NCBI GenBank assembly: GCA_003550325.1
Contig: QKWP01001095.1
Coordinates: 92,939 to 156,938 of the forward strand
Direction of reading: 5' to 3'
Source of the DNA: Gigaspora rosea
Taxonomy: Eukaryota > Glomeromycota > Glomeromycetes > Diversisporales > Gigasporaceae
DNA: 64,000 nucleotides
Shown here one piece after another: positions 34,701 to 46,558 of the stretch (its first letter is position 1; each line of letters starts with the position of its first letter). A model generated the notes under the pieces. The model was not told the DNA's origin. It searched no databases and was given only the letters and a program-made list of their open reading frames with translations. A program made the translations under genes and the position numbers.

Positions 34701-35190
34701 AAACCCCGTGAATAAATAATCAAGGAGCCACAAATATCAAGGCTAAGTAATATTCACTAAAATATGACACATGTGATGACCGCAAATAATCAAAAAGCCA
34801 CAAATATCAAAGCTAAGTAATATTCGCTAAAATATGACTTATGTAGTGGCCGAAATATGGTAAATCTCTATGATGTGCCAGCGTTAAAAAACGTTCTTAT
34901 TGGCTTGCCTATGCATTCACACAAACATGAATGTTGTCAAGAAAACCGGATTTGGAGATTTTTTTGACTTATGTTGTCACGAGATAAATTGATCTCTCCG
35001 AAGTTAAAAGTTTAATTGCGCTATAAATCCCGTGAATAAATAATCAAGGAACCACAAATATCAAGGCTAAGTAATATTCACTAAATTATGACTCATGTGG
35101 TTACCGCAAATAATCAAAAAGCCACAAATATCAAGGCTAAGTAATATTCGCTAAAATATGATTTATGTGGTGGCCTCAATACGGTACAGT
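34701..35190 (+). repeat. 70-bp units, two blocks of two
   Basis: AATAATCAAGGAGCCACAAA...TATTCACTAAAATATGAC is present at about 34715, 34785, 35039 and 35109. Each block is bordered by CCCGTGAATAA on the left and a GAAATATGGTA/CAATACGGTA on the right, so each pair may be one small element of about 165 bp. Confidence 0.8.
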
Positions 35191-35403
35191 AATAATTACT
35201 TTTACTGCACGTTCGTAAGGACGTGCAGGAATGCTAATATATTTAAAAAATTTGATAAAAAAAAATGGCAGAGTTGCCAAATCACGACCGCAGGTTATAC
35301 AGGTTTTTAACCCGAAATGCCCATAAAAATTATGTTAAGGTATACGCCGATCATTTAACAAAAACTTAATTGTATCGCTGACAAAAATATCTATAGTAAG
35401 CAC

Positions 35404-36534
35404 CAGAGATGGCACCGAAACCTTTTTTGGCGATTCTGAAAGTTTCGGGTTTCGGATTATAGCTTCCGAAACCTTATGCGAAACTCGAAACCTCATCCGA
35501 AACCCGAAACCTCAACCGAAACCCGAAACCTCAACTGAAACCCCGAAACTGCCAAAACATCAATAATTTATTTGTTCATTTTCTCCAAAGTTGGCGCCGA
35601 AACCCTTTTGTGCCAAATCCAAAATGTTCAGGCTTCGGATTATAACTTCCGAAACCTTATCCAAAACTCGAACCTCATCCGACAATCGAAACCCGAAACC
35701 TCACCTGAACACCAAAAACTACCCAAACTTCCATTTATTGCGTTAATGTATTATATATCTCTTTCAAATGCGCTAATGTATGCTATGTATCTCTTCAATA
35801 TACATTAATCGCATTGATGTATGTTATATATCTCATTAAAGAATACAATAAAATTTGAATATCCGGCAATATTTGGACTGAAATGCATCCAACAATTTAT
35901 TGCATGCGTGCAGTCCTTTTTGTTGTTATGATTCACAAAGTATAACATGAAAGGTATGATTTGGGAGTTTATATTCTGACAATCAAGGTTGCTTTTGCAA
36001 AAATTAGTTTTTTTATTTACTACGTAAAAACTGGATACAATATCAAGTAATAATAAGTAATTAGTAAGTCCATATCTACTAATGATAGAATTAATAAGTT
36101 ACCGCAGAATTAAATCAATTGTTGGTATCAAAAGTCATCAAATACTTATCGATTCATCATTGGCAACTTTTTCTATCACCCTAGAATTTTGAAATCAGTT
36201 GTAATAACGGTATGATATTAAAAATAAAGTTGACCAGCTTTAAAAAAGACCCGAACAAACCGAGGCAGTAAAAAAAACATAATTAAAAAAATGATCTATA
36301 TAATGTTATAATTTATTCAAAAAAAATTTTACATTTTGGGTTCATTAAAAATACATCAACTTTACAATAAATTTTAAAAACTTCAATATTATATTTTTGA
36401 GTTTCGAATTATAGGTTTGGGTTTTGGATTATAGTTTCGGGGTTTCAGAGTTTCAATTTTCTTTAGAAACTAATTTCGGATAAGAACCCTTCCGAAACTA
36501 GTTTCGAGTAGATTTCGTTTCGTCGCCATGTTTG
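35404..36534. mobile_element. Non-autonomous hAT-like element, 8-bp duplication
   Basis: Perfect duplications GTAAGCAC at 35396-35403 and 36535-36542. Ends CAGAGATGGCACCGAAAC and GTTTCGTCGCCATGTTTG are imperfect inverted repeats. Subterminal arrays of CCGAAACCCGAAACCTCA (35455-35545, 35630-35710) face GGTTTCGG-like words at 36410-36530. No transposase. Confidence 0.83.
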
Positions 36535-36768
36535 GTAAGCACTATGCCAAATTCAGAAATTCAAGTAATTCAAAAAAATCAATTTGTTATAAGCCTTTGT
36601 TACAAAGCATGTACGTACATGCTAAAAAATACAAGTTTCGTTCAAAAAAAAATACATATATATATTATAAACATATGATAAGTAAACAACAATATTCATA
36701 GTATATATCAAACTAACTAATTACTATATTTAATAACCCCAGACTATACCCATCCTTAAATAATTTTC

Positions 36769-37457
36769 CCGTTCCTGGTTTTGCGTGACAGCGTCGCGCA
36801 GCTACCTTATTTTCAAATTACAGACTGAGAATATTTATACGATGTACTATGAATGTTTAATCGTTGGCTTGGCAATCGTGAGTGTATACATGAATTAACA
36901 TTTCAAAGGTATGTGTTCGTGAATATTTGATATTAGCATAGCAACTATATCATTGATGTTGCCGAATTTGGGTAGATAAACATCTTAAAATGAGAACAAA
37001 AAATTTCAATTGCACATTACCATTTTTGATTTGCCTTATCCAAAAATCGAAATCTGAATATGGGTAAACATTGATACAAGATGATCAGTTGTGACGATGA
37101 CTATTTTAAATTTGTAACAAGTAAGAATTGCTATCAAATTTATTATCCTTATTATAATTTATCAATTTATTGTTAATTTTCTAACTACGTATATTATGTT
37201 TTTTTTACTCAAGCTTATTTAAGTTCTCATTGCAAATTATATTTTTTAATTTAATAAAATTATTGTCCGTCACGAGTGTCCTGTACATTTTCACAATCAT
37301 TTTGTCATGTGATGAGAAAATGATGCCCCCCTTTTGCACATCTGAATTGTGTGCCAGGTTAAGCATGTTGCCGATCATTTGTGTTACACAAACATTGAAG
37401 ATCCTATTAATAAATAAGTAGCTGCGCGACGCAGTCGCGCTAAACCAGGCACGGATG
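36769..37457. mobile_element. TIR element with CG-rich hairpin at both ends
   Basis: Left end CCGTTCCTGGTTTTGCGTGA-CAGCGTCGCGCAGCTACC and right end GTAGCTGCGCGACGCAGTCGCG-CTAAACCAGGCACGG are inverted copies of about 40 bp, each with a self-complementary stem. The interior has no gene I recognise. An internally deleted, inverted relative lies at 57070-57305. Confidence 0.77.
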
Positions 37458-37962
37458 ATAAACTGTATAAGCAAATAACGTCTAGGGACATTGCTTAAAT
37501 AATGGCCAGAATTAAGCTTAATTTGATTAAAATTTGAAATTACACTTTTGGGATTTATTTCACATTTATAGGGAAGAAAGGTTGAATAACTCTGATATAG
37601 ATGGTTAAATTTTGTATCAAATTCAGATACGGCTAATTTGAAAATTAGTAGGACATGTGATGAATATTGTGATCATTGATAATTATTTTCGGTAATAAAT
37701 ATGTAGTTTTAGATAAAAATATTTGGCCAGTACATATGATTATATCGAAGCGATATAATGGCTGAAAATATTATTATCAAAAACTACTTTTTATTACCGA
37801 AAATTTATTGTAATTTCGATAATTATAATACAACAGGATGAAGCTTAGTTGTGAAATAGTAAAATCTTCTATGATCATTGCATTATCGTGAAATAATAAA
37901 AACAATAAAACGCGAATAAATCTGTAGGAAATGTAAGTGGGCCTTGTGCCAATAATAATTCA
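37458..37962. other. Non-coding DNA
   Basis: 37500-37545 resembles the interior of the MITE at 29100. A pair of similar stretches, GATAATTATTTTCGGTAATAAATA...(37678) and TTACCGAAAATTTATTG...(37795), forms an imperfect inverted repeat of about 150 bp. Confidence 0.45.
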
Positions 37963-38204
37963 TACAGGGGGGACACGAAAATTCGTGTCGGAATGCTTCG
38001 GTGTACATCGGAATTATGGTCGATTGGATCGGAATTGATCAATTTTGCCCCAAGATCATAAAAAATTTTACTAATAAGTCATATCCATTCATTAAGTAAA
38101 AAATGCCCAACTGATGATTTTGCTATAGAACTTGCTAACAACTGGGGCTAAACGCTGACCTAGATCCGATGCATCCGACCCGGAATTTTGGCGACCCTCC
38201 TGTG
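37963..38204 (-). mobile_element. TA-ended element (GGGTCGGATG family), full copy
   Basis: Ends TACAGGGGGGACACGAAAAT and ATTTTGGCGACCCTCCTGT are imperfect inverted repeats. The interior TTAGTAAAA...AGCAGGTTCTATAGC (minus strand) is shared with 29522, 47570 and 52922. Confidence 0.77.
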
Positions 38205-38384
38205 AAATTCGCCAACGATTGCTCATTCAGCTGCAACAGATGACCCAACCCTCCCTCCAAAGGAATCTGGTCAGTCTCATAGATATCTGTGAGTGTCAAT
38301 TTGCAATCAGCCAGCAGAATACAGCACTAAGTCGCACTAACCCAAGTGCTATATAACTGCAAATATCAATATCAAATTCATACT

Positions 38385-38735
38385 GACGGCTAGCCTGCAT
38401 TATGCAGGAGGGAAACCACCGGCCAGCGCTAAGCCACACAAACTCAACTACTTACGGTTATTTCTTGGTGCTGTATTACTGCTTTTTCCAGGAGCATATC
38501 CCGTTTCAGTTTAATAACACATAAATCTATAAATAACAGTCAACTTGAACCTGCCATTTTCATAATTATAACTAGTGAATATCCAATGTCACATCATATT
38601 AACGGACGGCCTGTATTACGCAGGCAGGAACCCACCGACCAGCGCTATTCCGCACAAACTCAACTGTTTACGTTGATCTCCCGGCGCAATATTATTTGCT
38701 ATTTCCGGGTGCATATCCCGTGTTTCAATAATGCA
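38385..38735 (+). repeat. GC-rich tandem duplication, period about 218 bp
   Basis: A conserved block of about 130 bp occurs twice: GACGGC(TAG)CCTGCATTATGCAGG, GGAAACCACCGGCCAGCGCT, CACACAAACTCAACT and GCATATCCCGT appear in the same order near 38385 and 38604. Each has TGCATTATGCA as a small palindrome. No coding frame; identity unknown. Confidence 0.78.
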
Positions 38736-38747
38736 TAATATTCAACT

Positions 38748-38790
38748 AGATAGCTGCGCGACGTCGTCGCGCGAAACCAGGAACGGGATA
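38748..38790 (-). repeat. CG-rich hairpin motif (best-preserved copy)
   Basis: Contains GCGCGACGTCGTCGCGC, a 17-bp near-perfect palindrome, between CTAGATAGCT and GAAACCAGGAACGGG. Orientation is opposite to 33872. Confidence 0.8.
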
Positions 38791-38859
38791 CCAGATAGCG
38801 GTTAAATTGAATGAATAATATGATGACAAAGGTAGAGACATATCTCAGTTCGGGTGACC

Positions 38860-39192
38860 TAGGGGAACCGCAGATCTGCGATAGCATAATATGCGCATAA
38901 TTCAGATTTTACCGCAGAAGCATATGCGACAGCATATTCGCATATCAAGGTGAATTTCATATAATTAATAAAGCATAATCTGCGCATAAAATGGCCGGAA
39001 TTAAAGATCGAGTAATATTGGGTTTATCAATTTCCCCATTAGTTCGTATTGGAAGCATAGAAATGTTGCATTTGATTGCACGAATCATAAATCCTCAGAT
39101 GCGAAATTTCAAATAGTGCATAATGGTACGAATGTTAAATAATAAAATATACTGTTAAAGTAGTATAAAAATTTATCAAGAAATTTATATTA
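38860..39192. other. Non-coding DNA with GCATATGC words
   Basis: TAGGGGAACCGCAGATCTGC at 38860 looks like a hAT left end followed by GCATAAT/CATATGC words, but I found no matching right end or duplication. Confidence 0.35.
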
Positions 39193-39419
39193 GGCCACAC
39201 AAATTAATTTTTCGTTTTGCATAACATGGTGTACCAAAATTTTAGTCGGTGGGTCGGATTTTNGATTTTTTTTTCGGTTCTATCGGGTAATTCCAGAAAA
39301 TTAAGGTAGACAACGGAGAAAAAATTAAATAGCAAAAATGGAATAATTAGCACGATCGAAATTTTAAAAAAGGTCGGCAGGTTATGCAAAGCGAAAAATT
39401 AAATTTACTTTGCGTGGTC
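39193..39419. mobile_element. PIF/Harbinger-like MITE, TTA duplication
   Basis: TTA at 39190-39192 and 39420-39422 flanks inverted ends GGCCACACAAATTAATTTTT and AAATTTACTTTGCGTGGTC. The inner CGTTTTGCATAAC/GTTATGCAAAGCG words are shared by the family. One N is at 39263. Confidence 0.82.
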
Positions 39420-39422
39420 TTA

Positions 39423-41218
39423 TATTAAAATTTTGCAGAGAATTGATTTGTTTGGTACAAAATACAATTTTGTAAACATGATTCTTTTTGTAACTTAATA
39501 TTACACAGATTCTGTGGTTTTATCGGTAAGCTACTGATGGGTTCAGTACTTACAATTAGTAATATAAATTGGATCAGTGCAGTAGGTGCAGCGCATATAG
39601 ATTTAAATTTGCACATATATCAGAGCTCTTCATATAACTTATATAACGAGCATATAAATTTTTTTTTGGCGCATGTTTTTTTGTGTTTCCGCCAATAAAA
39701 ATTTTTTTAAATTTACAATAACAATAACGATAAAAATTTATGATGATAAATTAGCCAGTAACTTCTATTTTCCTGAACCCACGAGTTTTATAGAAACTGT
39801 AAAATAACAAATTTATATTCTAAAAAATATAGCATTAAATGTTTGATGCGGTCTGTGAATTAGTCGCCATGAAGAAGATTTATAATAAGACAAAAAACCA
39901 TTCTTAGGTTTAATAAGTTTAAATTATAGTAGCTTCATTTATACTGCAGTATTAATCACTTACGAGAGTTAACAAAGGTAGTACCTCGATCCTATTCTTT
40001 AATTAAAGGATTCAAATCGAATCTGAATAATACTTTGTATATAACATGAATCTGGACGAATCTGGTATCAGTTATTCAATCCGTATTCTATATGAATTGT
40101 TAGTACGATGGGTGGCATAAAGTGCCACCCATATTGCTCAGTACATTTGGTTAGTGTTGGTAATTTTTTGCGGCCAATTTTTTTAGCAATTGGTTGGCAA
40201 ACGGCCAACGGCCAATTGGCTAATATTTAAATTTCGGTCAGAAATTTTTAACTTACACAATTTAAAAAAGATTATACTGTATTAGATTGCTTGTTACAGT
40301 TTTATTATAAGGTATTAATAAATTATAAGGTGTTAATAAATAAGAAAAAAAATTTTAATCTTTATTTTTTTTTTAACAAATAAATAGTACTTGAGGCTTA
40401 AATACAGTTAAATACAGTTAATATAAAGATTAACGTTAATAAGGATAAAGTAGTTGAAACATGTAATTTTTATAACATAAGCCATTCGTTTCAGTGAAGT
40501 TTTAAATACACTGCCGCCATGTTCGGGAATCGATCTTTTTAGAGAAAATCAGCGCGGATCTGCTAATCTGAAATCGAGATCTACTAGAATGTGTAACAAG
40601 AAATTTCATAAAAAAAGTATAAATAAAACGTAAGTTTGCAAGGTGGGTGGGTAGGCGGGCAGTACTCTAGTAATGGTTTATGAATTCGAAATAGTAAATT
40701 TAAATAGAGTAAAGAGTATACAGTAATGTATAGAGTATATAAAAAACGTAAAGAATTTTTTAGGCTAGTTTGGCATGATCTGATTCCTAAAGCAGGTTGA
40801 TCTTTGATCAAGTATTTTCACGGTAACTAAGGAAAAATTTATTTATTTTAATTTAATTAATTAAAATAAAATAAAAAAAAATCCAAAAAAAAAGGAAAAA
40901 CCAAATATGGAAAACAACTATCGTACAAGAGAAGTACAGAAGTATTGAATTAGAACAAAACTATGCAACAAACTGTATTTTACGTTAAAATTTACAACTC
41001 TGGTGATCACATATTTCGCATATTACTATCTGATCTACATAATCTGTAGCATAATTTTAAAAAACTTATCGCATTGTTGGCATAATTCGAAGCATAAAGC
41101 AGGCAGAATTTGGGTTTTTCGCAGCAGAAAATTAGAATCCCTACTATGGACACGTACAGATCACGTGATACTTAATCTTACGGGTATGTACCAAAATAAC
41201 TATTTTTAAATAAAAAAT
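39423..41218. other. AT-rich DNA without recognisable gene
   Basis: No gene. 40190-40220 has GGCCAACGGCCAATTGGC; 40985-41140 has several GCATAATT words like the MITE at 32879 but no ends; 41150-41165 carries GGACACGTACAGATCACGTG resembling the ends of the element at 41997. Confidence 0.45.
40108..40132. repeat. Perfect 10-bp stem hairpin
   Basis: ATGGGTGGCA-TAAAG-TGCCACCCAT. Confidence 0.9.
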
Positions 41219-41759
41219 GATCCTCCTGGCTTTTGTACTAAGCTAACATTTAATATAACTTGGTTTACCGGTCTTTCTGGTTCTAATGGTGATAATATTA
41301 TTTAAATCTACCCAGTAGAACCAGAGATATGGCTTTCTAAAATTTGGATGTTTTTATATAAGGCCGTTGAAGTTGATTCTTCGGTTAACATCACTTTTCC
41401 AGGACTCTCAGGAGGGGGTGAGGGGGGGATCTATCGCATGCGCCTACCTGCATATTCATATAGCCATAATCATATGAATACCTCACCTACATCACAAAAA
41501 CATATGCACATATCGATTGATTTCATATAAACCTCAATTTTATAACAATTCGTATAATGCATTTAAACCCAAATTCATTGTATGCCACAAATGTTCTATA
41601 AGAAAAATTTACGATAAAGGTACTGTTGGCAGCGTAAAGGCACGGCTTTTAGTGGCACCGATTAAACCTGGACCACTTTTTTATAGAGATAGTGATCCTT
41701 GTGATAATAACCCTAGTGTGCCTTCGTCAAGCCTAGGGCTATTTTCATTCAATAGATAA
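41219..41759 (+). pseudogene. Possible gene relic, family unknown
   Basis: A frame from 41219 reads DPPGFCTKLTFNITWFTGLS, GSNGDNII, one TAA, then IYPVEPEIWLSKIWMF and VEVDSSVNITFPGLSGG before losing sense. A second frame (41517-41759) carries GTVGSVKARLLVAPIKPGPL and FYRDSDPCDNNPSVPSSSLG. Residue composition (Trp, Gly, Pro, Cys) is unlike the Lys/Asn/Ile-rich noise elsewhere, which suggests degraded coding sequence. An intron spanning the stop is possible. I cannot name the family. Confidence 0.33.
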
Positions 41760-41996
41760 ATATAGACAAAATCACAACTATTAGATTTTTAAATTCCAAA
41801 AACAACATTTATATAAAAAAAACTTTCTAAACTTTAAAATATCCGTAAACTATAATCTTATTAATTATGCCTTAAACTTAATATACTATATATAAACAAG
41901 TATTTCACTCCCCGCAATTTAGTGCACCTCTAGTTTTATTATAATAAAATTTTTAATGTTCTAAGCAATCATGTGATGCACACATGGGCAAAAATC

Positions 41997-42858
41997 CGGA
42001 CCGTCTACGGACACGTACCAGATCACGTGATTTCGCACGTACCGAACATCACGTGATACTCAATGTACGTAATTGAATTTTTCTTAATTTTTGTACAGAT
42101 TTTCTCAACAACTATCTAAAAGAATTCGATAGAATTTTTTTAAAATCAATTCTATGAATTAGTAGAATTCATTTAAAAAACTTTCATTGAATTCTGCTGA
42201 GTTAAAATTTCATTCAAAGATCGGAAAATTTCCTGATTTCTAAGCTGTGACAAATTTTCCAAAACTTAGCCGAAATTTTTTTGACAACTATCTTATAAAA
42301 TTCAATGGAATGGAACTTTCTTAATTCAATTTTAAAAAATAGCAAAATTCATCTTAAAATATTTTATCGAATTTTGTTGAATTGTTGCAGAGAAATTTCG
42401 TTCAAAGTTTGAAAAATTTCTGCCGTCTCCTAAGTAGCTGCGTTAGAAATTTTCCTTAAACTTTAAATGAAATTTTCTCGACAACTATTCAATAGAATTC
42501 GATGGAAATTTTTTAAATGAATTATACTGTTTTATAGAATTAATTTAAACCATTTCTATCGAATTCTATCAGATAGTTGTCGAGAAATTTTTGTTTAAAT
42601 TTCAGAAAATTTTTGCCGCGGCTATTTTCTTAGGTTGCGTAGAAACTTTGAACAAAAATTTCTCGCCAACTATCAATAGAATTCGATTAAACTTTTTTTA
42701 AATTTAATTTTACTAATCCTAATTTGATCTAAAAAAAATTAACAAATTATATTGTTCAAATAAAAAATGTTCAACTTCGATAGCTTACGTCGTAAAGAGT
42801 CACGTGATACTCGGTACGTGAAAATCACGTGATCTGGTACGTGTCCGTAGACGGTCCG
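41997..42858. mobile_element. Mutator-like foldback element, 8-bp duplication
   Basis: CAAAAATC flanks it at 41989-41996 and 42859-42866. The inverted ends are long, about 75 bp: CGGACCGTCTACGGACACGT, ACCAGATCACGTGATTT and CGTACCGA-(A/G)-ATCACGTGA are mirrored on the right. The interior repeats AATTTCTCGACAACTATC...AGAATTCGAT(A/G)GAA several times in both orientations. Long ends and an 8-9 bp duplication fit MULE-type non-autonomous elements. No transposase. Confidence 0.82.
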
Positions 42859-42885
42859 CAAAAATCGGATAATTTGGCCGATGAT

Positions 42886-42908
42886 CACGTGCCGCTCTGC
42901 GGCACGTG
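42886..42908. repeat. Perfect CACGTG hairpin
   Basis: CACGTGCCGC-TCT-GCGGCACGTG: a 10-bp perfect stem with a 3-nt loop, made of two E-box words. Confidence 0.9.
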
Positions 42909-43109
42909 TAGCCAATCATTTGTCAAACCAATTTGCCCAATAATGGTGTTATCCGGCAATTTACGATCATGATTGCTCTCCGAGTTTTAATTTGAATAAA
43001 CATGATACGTCGTAACACATGAAAAATAACAATAAGAAATTTTTTCATGATCATATGAATTTGTCGGATAACTTGAGCCATATTGGCCAGGCGATCATAT
43101 TGCATCAGC

Positions 43110-44415
43110 TGGCTTGTAACACTATGTAATGGTTCATGACAAATTTAGTTAGTGCAATCCCGAAAGACAGTAAAAAAAAAAATTTTTTATAGTGATCGTC
43201 ATGCACAAAAACCTGTTAAAGCGATGTTTAGTTAAACAATTCTCATACAATAGATAAATATAGGACTATGGCGGCAATGCTTTTTTTACTACGAGAATTT
43301 TGTTACAAATAGATACACAATACCGTATGTGGTTAAGGTTAAGGTTGATTTGGTACTATCATGATACATGATAACATTCTTGATCCTTGATCATAACTTG
43401 CTCATCGATATTTAACCTTAACATTTTTGATCACGAATTGCATATCCAATCAAAAGCGTTAAGGCATATCATATCGCTACATTAGTTTTAGCACACTGAT
43501 CACATTTTGGATATAACCATGATCTTATCGGTTGGTAGATCGACATAAAACTACGAACCACAAAAATCGCAGAGAAAATTAGTAACTCAAATAATCTGGA
43601 CGGCAAAAATTCCGACCAAAAATTTCGAAAAACGGAAAAATCTAGAAATCAATAATCTAAATCTTTAGTGGAATGTAGTATTACTGTTTTTTTTATTAAT
43701 ATCATGAACTTATTTTTTTACCTATCGCGGAATTATTGTTCTTGTTCTTGTACTTGTTCTTGAATTGAAACCATTAAACAAAACGCTTTCTAATTCGTTA
43801 GCATATATTAGGTAATCAAACATCAAAAGCAAATTTGGAAAATTTACGTTTCATGATTTTAAGAGAGTTGCGTTAATGATTAACAAATTCTTTCGTTCTC
43901 ATCTTTGATAATCAGAGATTATCATTTAATCAGCCCAATAAAAAATCCTATGAAAAAAAATGAAAAATGCCAATTATCGAGCGAATAGATTTGCAAATTT
44001 GTATCGGGTCACCGATATTTACGTCTAAAAAGCAATTTTTACTATCGGTTATTATAGCATTTGCAATTTCATTCTACGGATAATCGCAATTTTTTTTTAA
44101 CGGCCATGTAGTACTAGTCACATTAACAGATAACAGGACAAGCAACACGCTAAGAAATTAGGTGATCGAATCACCGTTCAGAAGCATTCAAGATGGTCCA
44201 TGCGATGATAGGCATGTGAAAATCAAATCTCAACACGGTCCATGCGACAATAGTCAGGTGAATATTAAGCACCAAGTGACATATAGCATCACGTGGACCA
44301 ATCAGATCCAAGATTTTGCGGAGCTACGCCATCCTGGCCCGTCCTATAACCATCACTACGTGATATGCATCACTCCGTTCCTGGTATACGTGATATGCAT
44401 CACTCCGTTCCTGGT
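43110..44415 (-). mobile_element. Composite element, near-complete copy
   Basis: Outer end on the right is a doubled CGTGATATGCATCACTCCGTTCCTGG (44353-44415). Going left: AAGATTTTGCGGA, the doubled TGGTCCATGCGA block, TTTACGTCTAAAAAGC, the CTTTGATAATCAGAGATTATC hairpin (about 43902), the CTTGTTCTTG tract, TAGCACACTGATCACATTTTG, and finally TATAGTGATCGTCATGCAC at 43190 and TTAGTTAGTGCAATC at 43147. It has no gene. The order is the same as in 53670-54831. Confidence 0.78.
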
Positions 44416-44469
44416 ACTCCGGTATATCAGACCGGATTATTCCAATATAAGAAACATGTGTCAATGCAT

Positions 44470-44775
44470 TTTGTAATATAGACATATTTGGTTAGTGCAA
44501 TTTCGAAAGACAATAATAAAAAAAAGGACATTTTTTATAGTGATCGTCATGCACTTTAAACAATGTTTGGTTAATCAATTCTCATACAATAGATAAATAT
44601 AGTACTATGTGATGCATAACGTGATGTTTAAGTGCAGAAATTCACGTTTTTACTGCGTTTAGCACAATGCCCAATCAAGTATGAGATTTTGCGGACGTAC
44701 GCCATTAAAAATGTCTCAGTAACCACTAGATAGCTGCGCGACGTTGTCGCGCGAAACCAGGAACGGAAGACTAGA
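44470..44775 (-). mobile_element. Composite element, internally deleted, with hairpin end
   Basis: Carries the inner end (GGTTAGTGCAATTTCGAAAG, TATAGTGATCGTCATGCAC) joined directly to the outer part (TTTTGCGGACGTACGCCATT) and then the CG-rich hairpin motif (44730-44772, GCGCGACGTTGTCGCGC). The middle kilobase is missing. Confidence 0.68.
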
Positions 44776-45111
44776 TAGAGGTTAATTAAATAAATAATAT
44801 GATAATGAAACAGATCTGGTATTATTTATTCAGATAACTGTATAAAAAAAGGTAATTCAATTAATATTTGTAGTATTTTAATAGTAATTATTATATAAAT
44901 GGTTAGCAATAAATATACGTTTTATTGCATTTAGCATATTGTCAAAAAGTACTTTGGTATATACAATAAAAAAAGGTTGCAAACTTTGATATATTTAGTA
45001 TTAAGTTTAAAATAATATAAAAAAAATCTTTTAGAAAATGATAATTGTACATAGCGGCTCATCTATACATGTTGGTCTAAATTGTTCTTGGCCTGCTATA
45101 ATGCCGTAATG
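44776..45111. other. AT-rich DNA
   Basis: Nothing recognised. Confidence 0.45.
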
Positions 45112-45236
45112 CTAAAATTATTTTAGGCAGTCTAAATTTTCGGCTGCATAAAATATTTTCAGCTGTCAAAATATTTTTGGCTGTTAAAATATTTTCGGCT
45201 GCCTAAAATATTTAGGTAACCTAAATATTTTCAACT
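45112..45236 (+). repeat. Tandem TAAAATATTTTCGGCTG repeat
   Basis: Five to six units of about 20-24 bp with the self-complementary core AAAATATTTT. Confidence 0.78.
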
Positions 45237-46558
45237 ACTGAATGTTTTAAAACATTGTTCTTCAATAATGTATTATCGATATTCTCTGTTACTACATTTT
45301 TTGCATTATTAATTCATATTTACATATCTGTTCTCTTCAAGTTTGCTACCAAAGATATAATTTCCTAATTCCTTTACATATTCTTAAAATTTTTGCCAAG
45401 GTACAAAATATGAATAAATTAAAATTGCTCGTATGTAGTTTATATACCTATATATATAATAATTTTAAAATAGTTCAACTGATATGAATTACTAATTTTC
45501 AATGAATATTCGATTGTATTCTTGTAATAAAGAAAACTGTAAATATCTAATATTTAGATGAGCATATATTAATTCGTTTTATTTGCTTTTATTTATTAAT
45601 ATATTTTTTAATTTTTTAATTTTTTATTTGTACTTTATTATTATTATTATTATCAGGTTTTGTAATAATTGAGTATTATTTCTAATTTTTTTTACTTGAT
45701 TTTTTTTTTTAATAATTGTTAAATGAATACTGATTTTAAAATGACAATTCAGAATCGACATAAATTCAGAAATGAAGCAGTACAAGAATATATAAACTAC
45801 TTTTATTATTACTAACAGATCGGCTTAAGATTCAAATTGCATTTATTGCAATTTTATTTGGATATTATTAATTCGAATTTAATTTTTTTTTATTCAATAT
45901 CTATATAATGGTATTAGGTTTACTAAGTTTCGATTTAATCCAATAAAGACTTCACAAAAAACTTAATTTCATAGAGAATTAACTTAAGGCAAGGTTATTT
46001 TGTAATTAATTGATTAAATTTCATAAAAAGTCATTTTAGCAAAAGCTAATTTTGTAGGCAAATTAATTCTAGTCATTGTTATTAGAGCTAAGTTTAGGTT
46101 TAAGTTGGTGCAATTTATAAAAAATTGTTAGTACAATATATTGAAATAATTGTCTGTAAAATAACTTTATCTGTATAATAATTATCTACAAACTGTGTTT
46201 GTCAATGAAATAATATGGATATAGGTTTATTTATTTATTATGAGTTAATTGTTTTAATTTTATTTCAATAGAATCAACAATATAATTTAATCCACAAGAA
46301 TAATAAACCCTTGAAAATTAATTTATTGTAACATTAATCATATTAAATAGTTAATGGATGCTAGCAAACAATTTGGCAAGTGAAATATCTAAAAAAATCA
46401 CAAGGTGATTGTTTTGACATAACAATTAAAATAGCATATGACTTTGAATTAATGTGCTAACCTGGGGCTCAGGTTGTGAACGTATTAAATTCAAAGTCAG
46501 ATTTATTTTTATTGGATGCAGAACATCTAAAAAATGATATTTTTTTTTCTTTTCTTTA
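45237..46558. other. AT-rich DNA without recognisable gene
   Basis: No coding frame of note; TTTTTTAATTTTTTAATTTTTTATT near 45605 is low complexity. Confidence 0.5.

Noticed and set aside
37205-37474. 89-codon minus-strand frame
   Set aside because: It starts outside and runs through the end of a TIR element; the related copy at 57070 keeps only a fragment with no selection visible.
36769-44772. Compensatory base changes in the CG-rich stem as proof of RNA selection
   Set aside because: The stem changes are CG to TG/CA on one side and give only wobble or mismatched pairs, so deamination explains them without selection.
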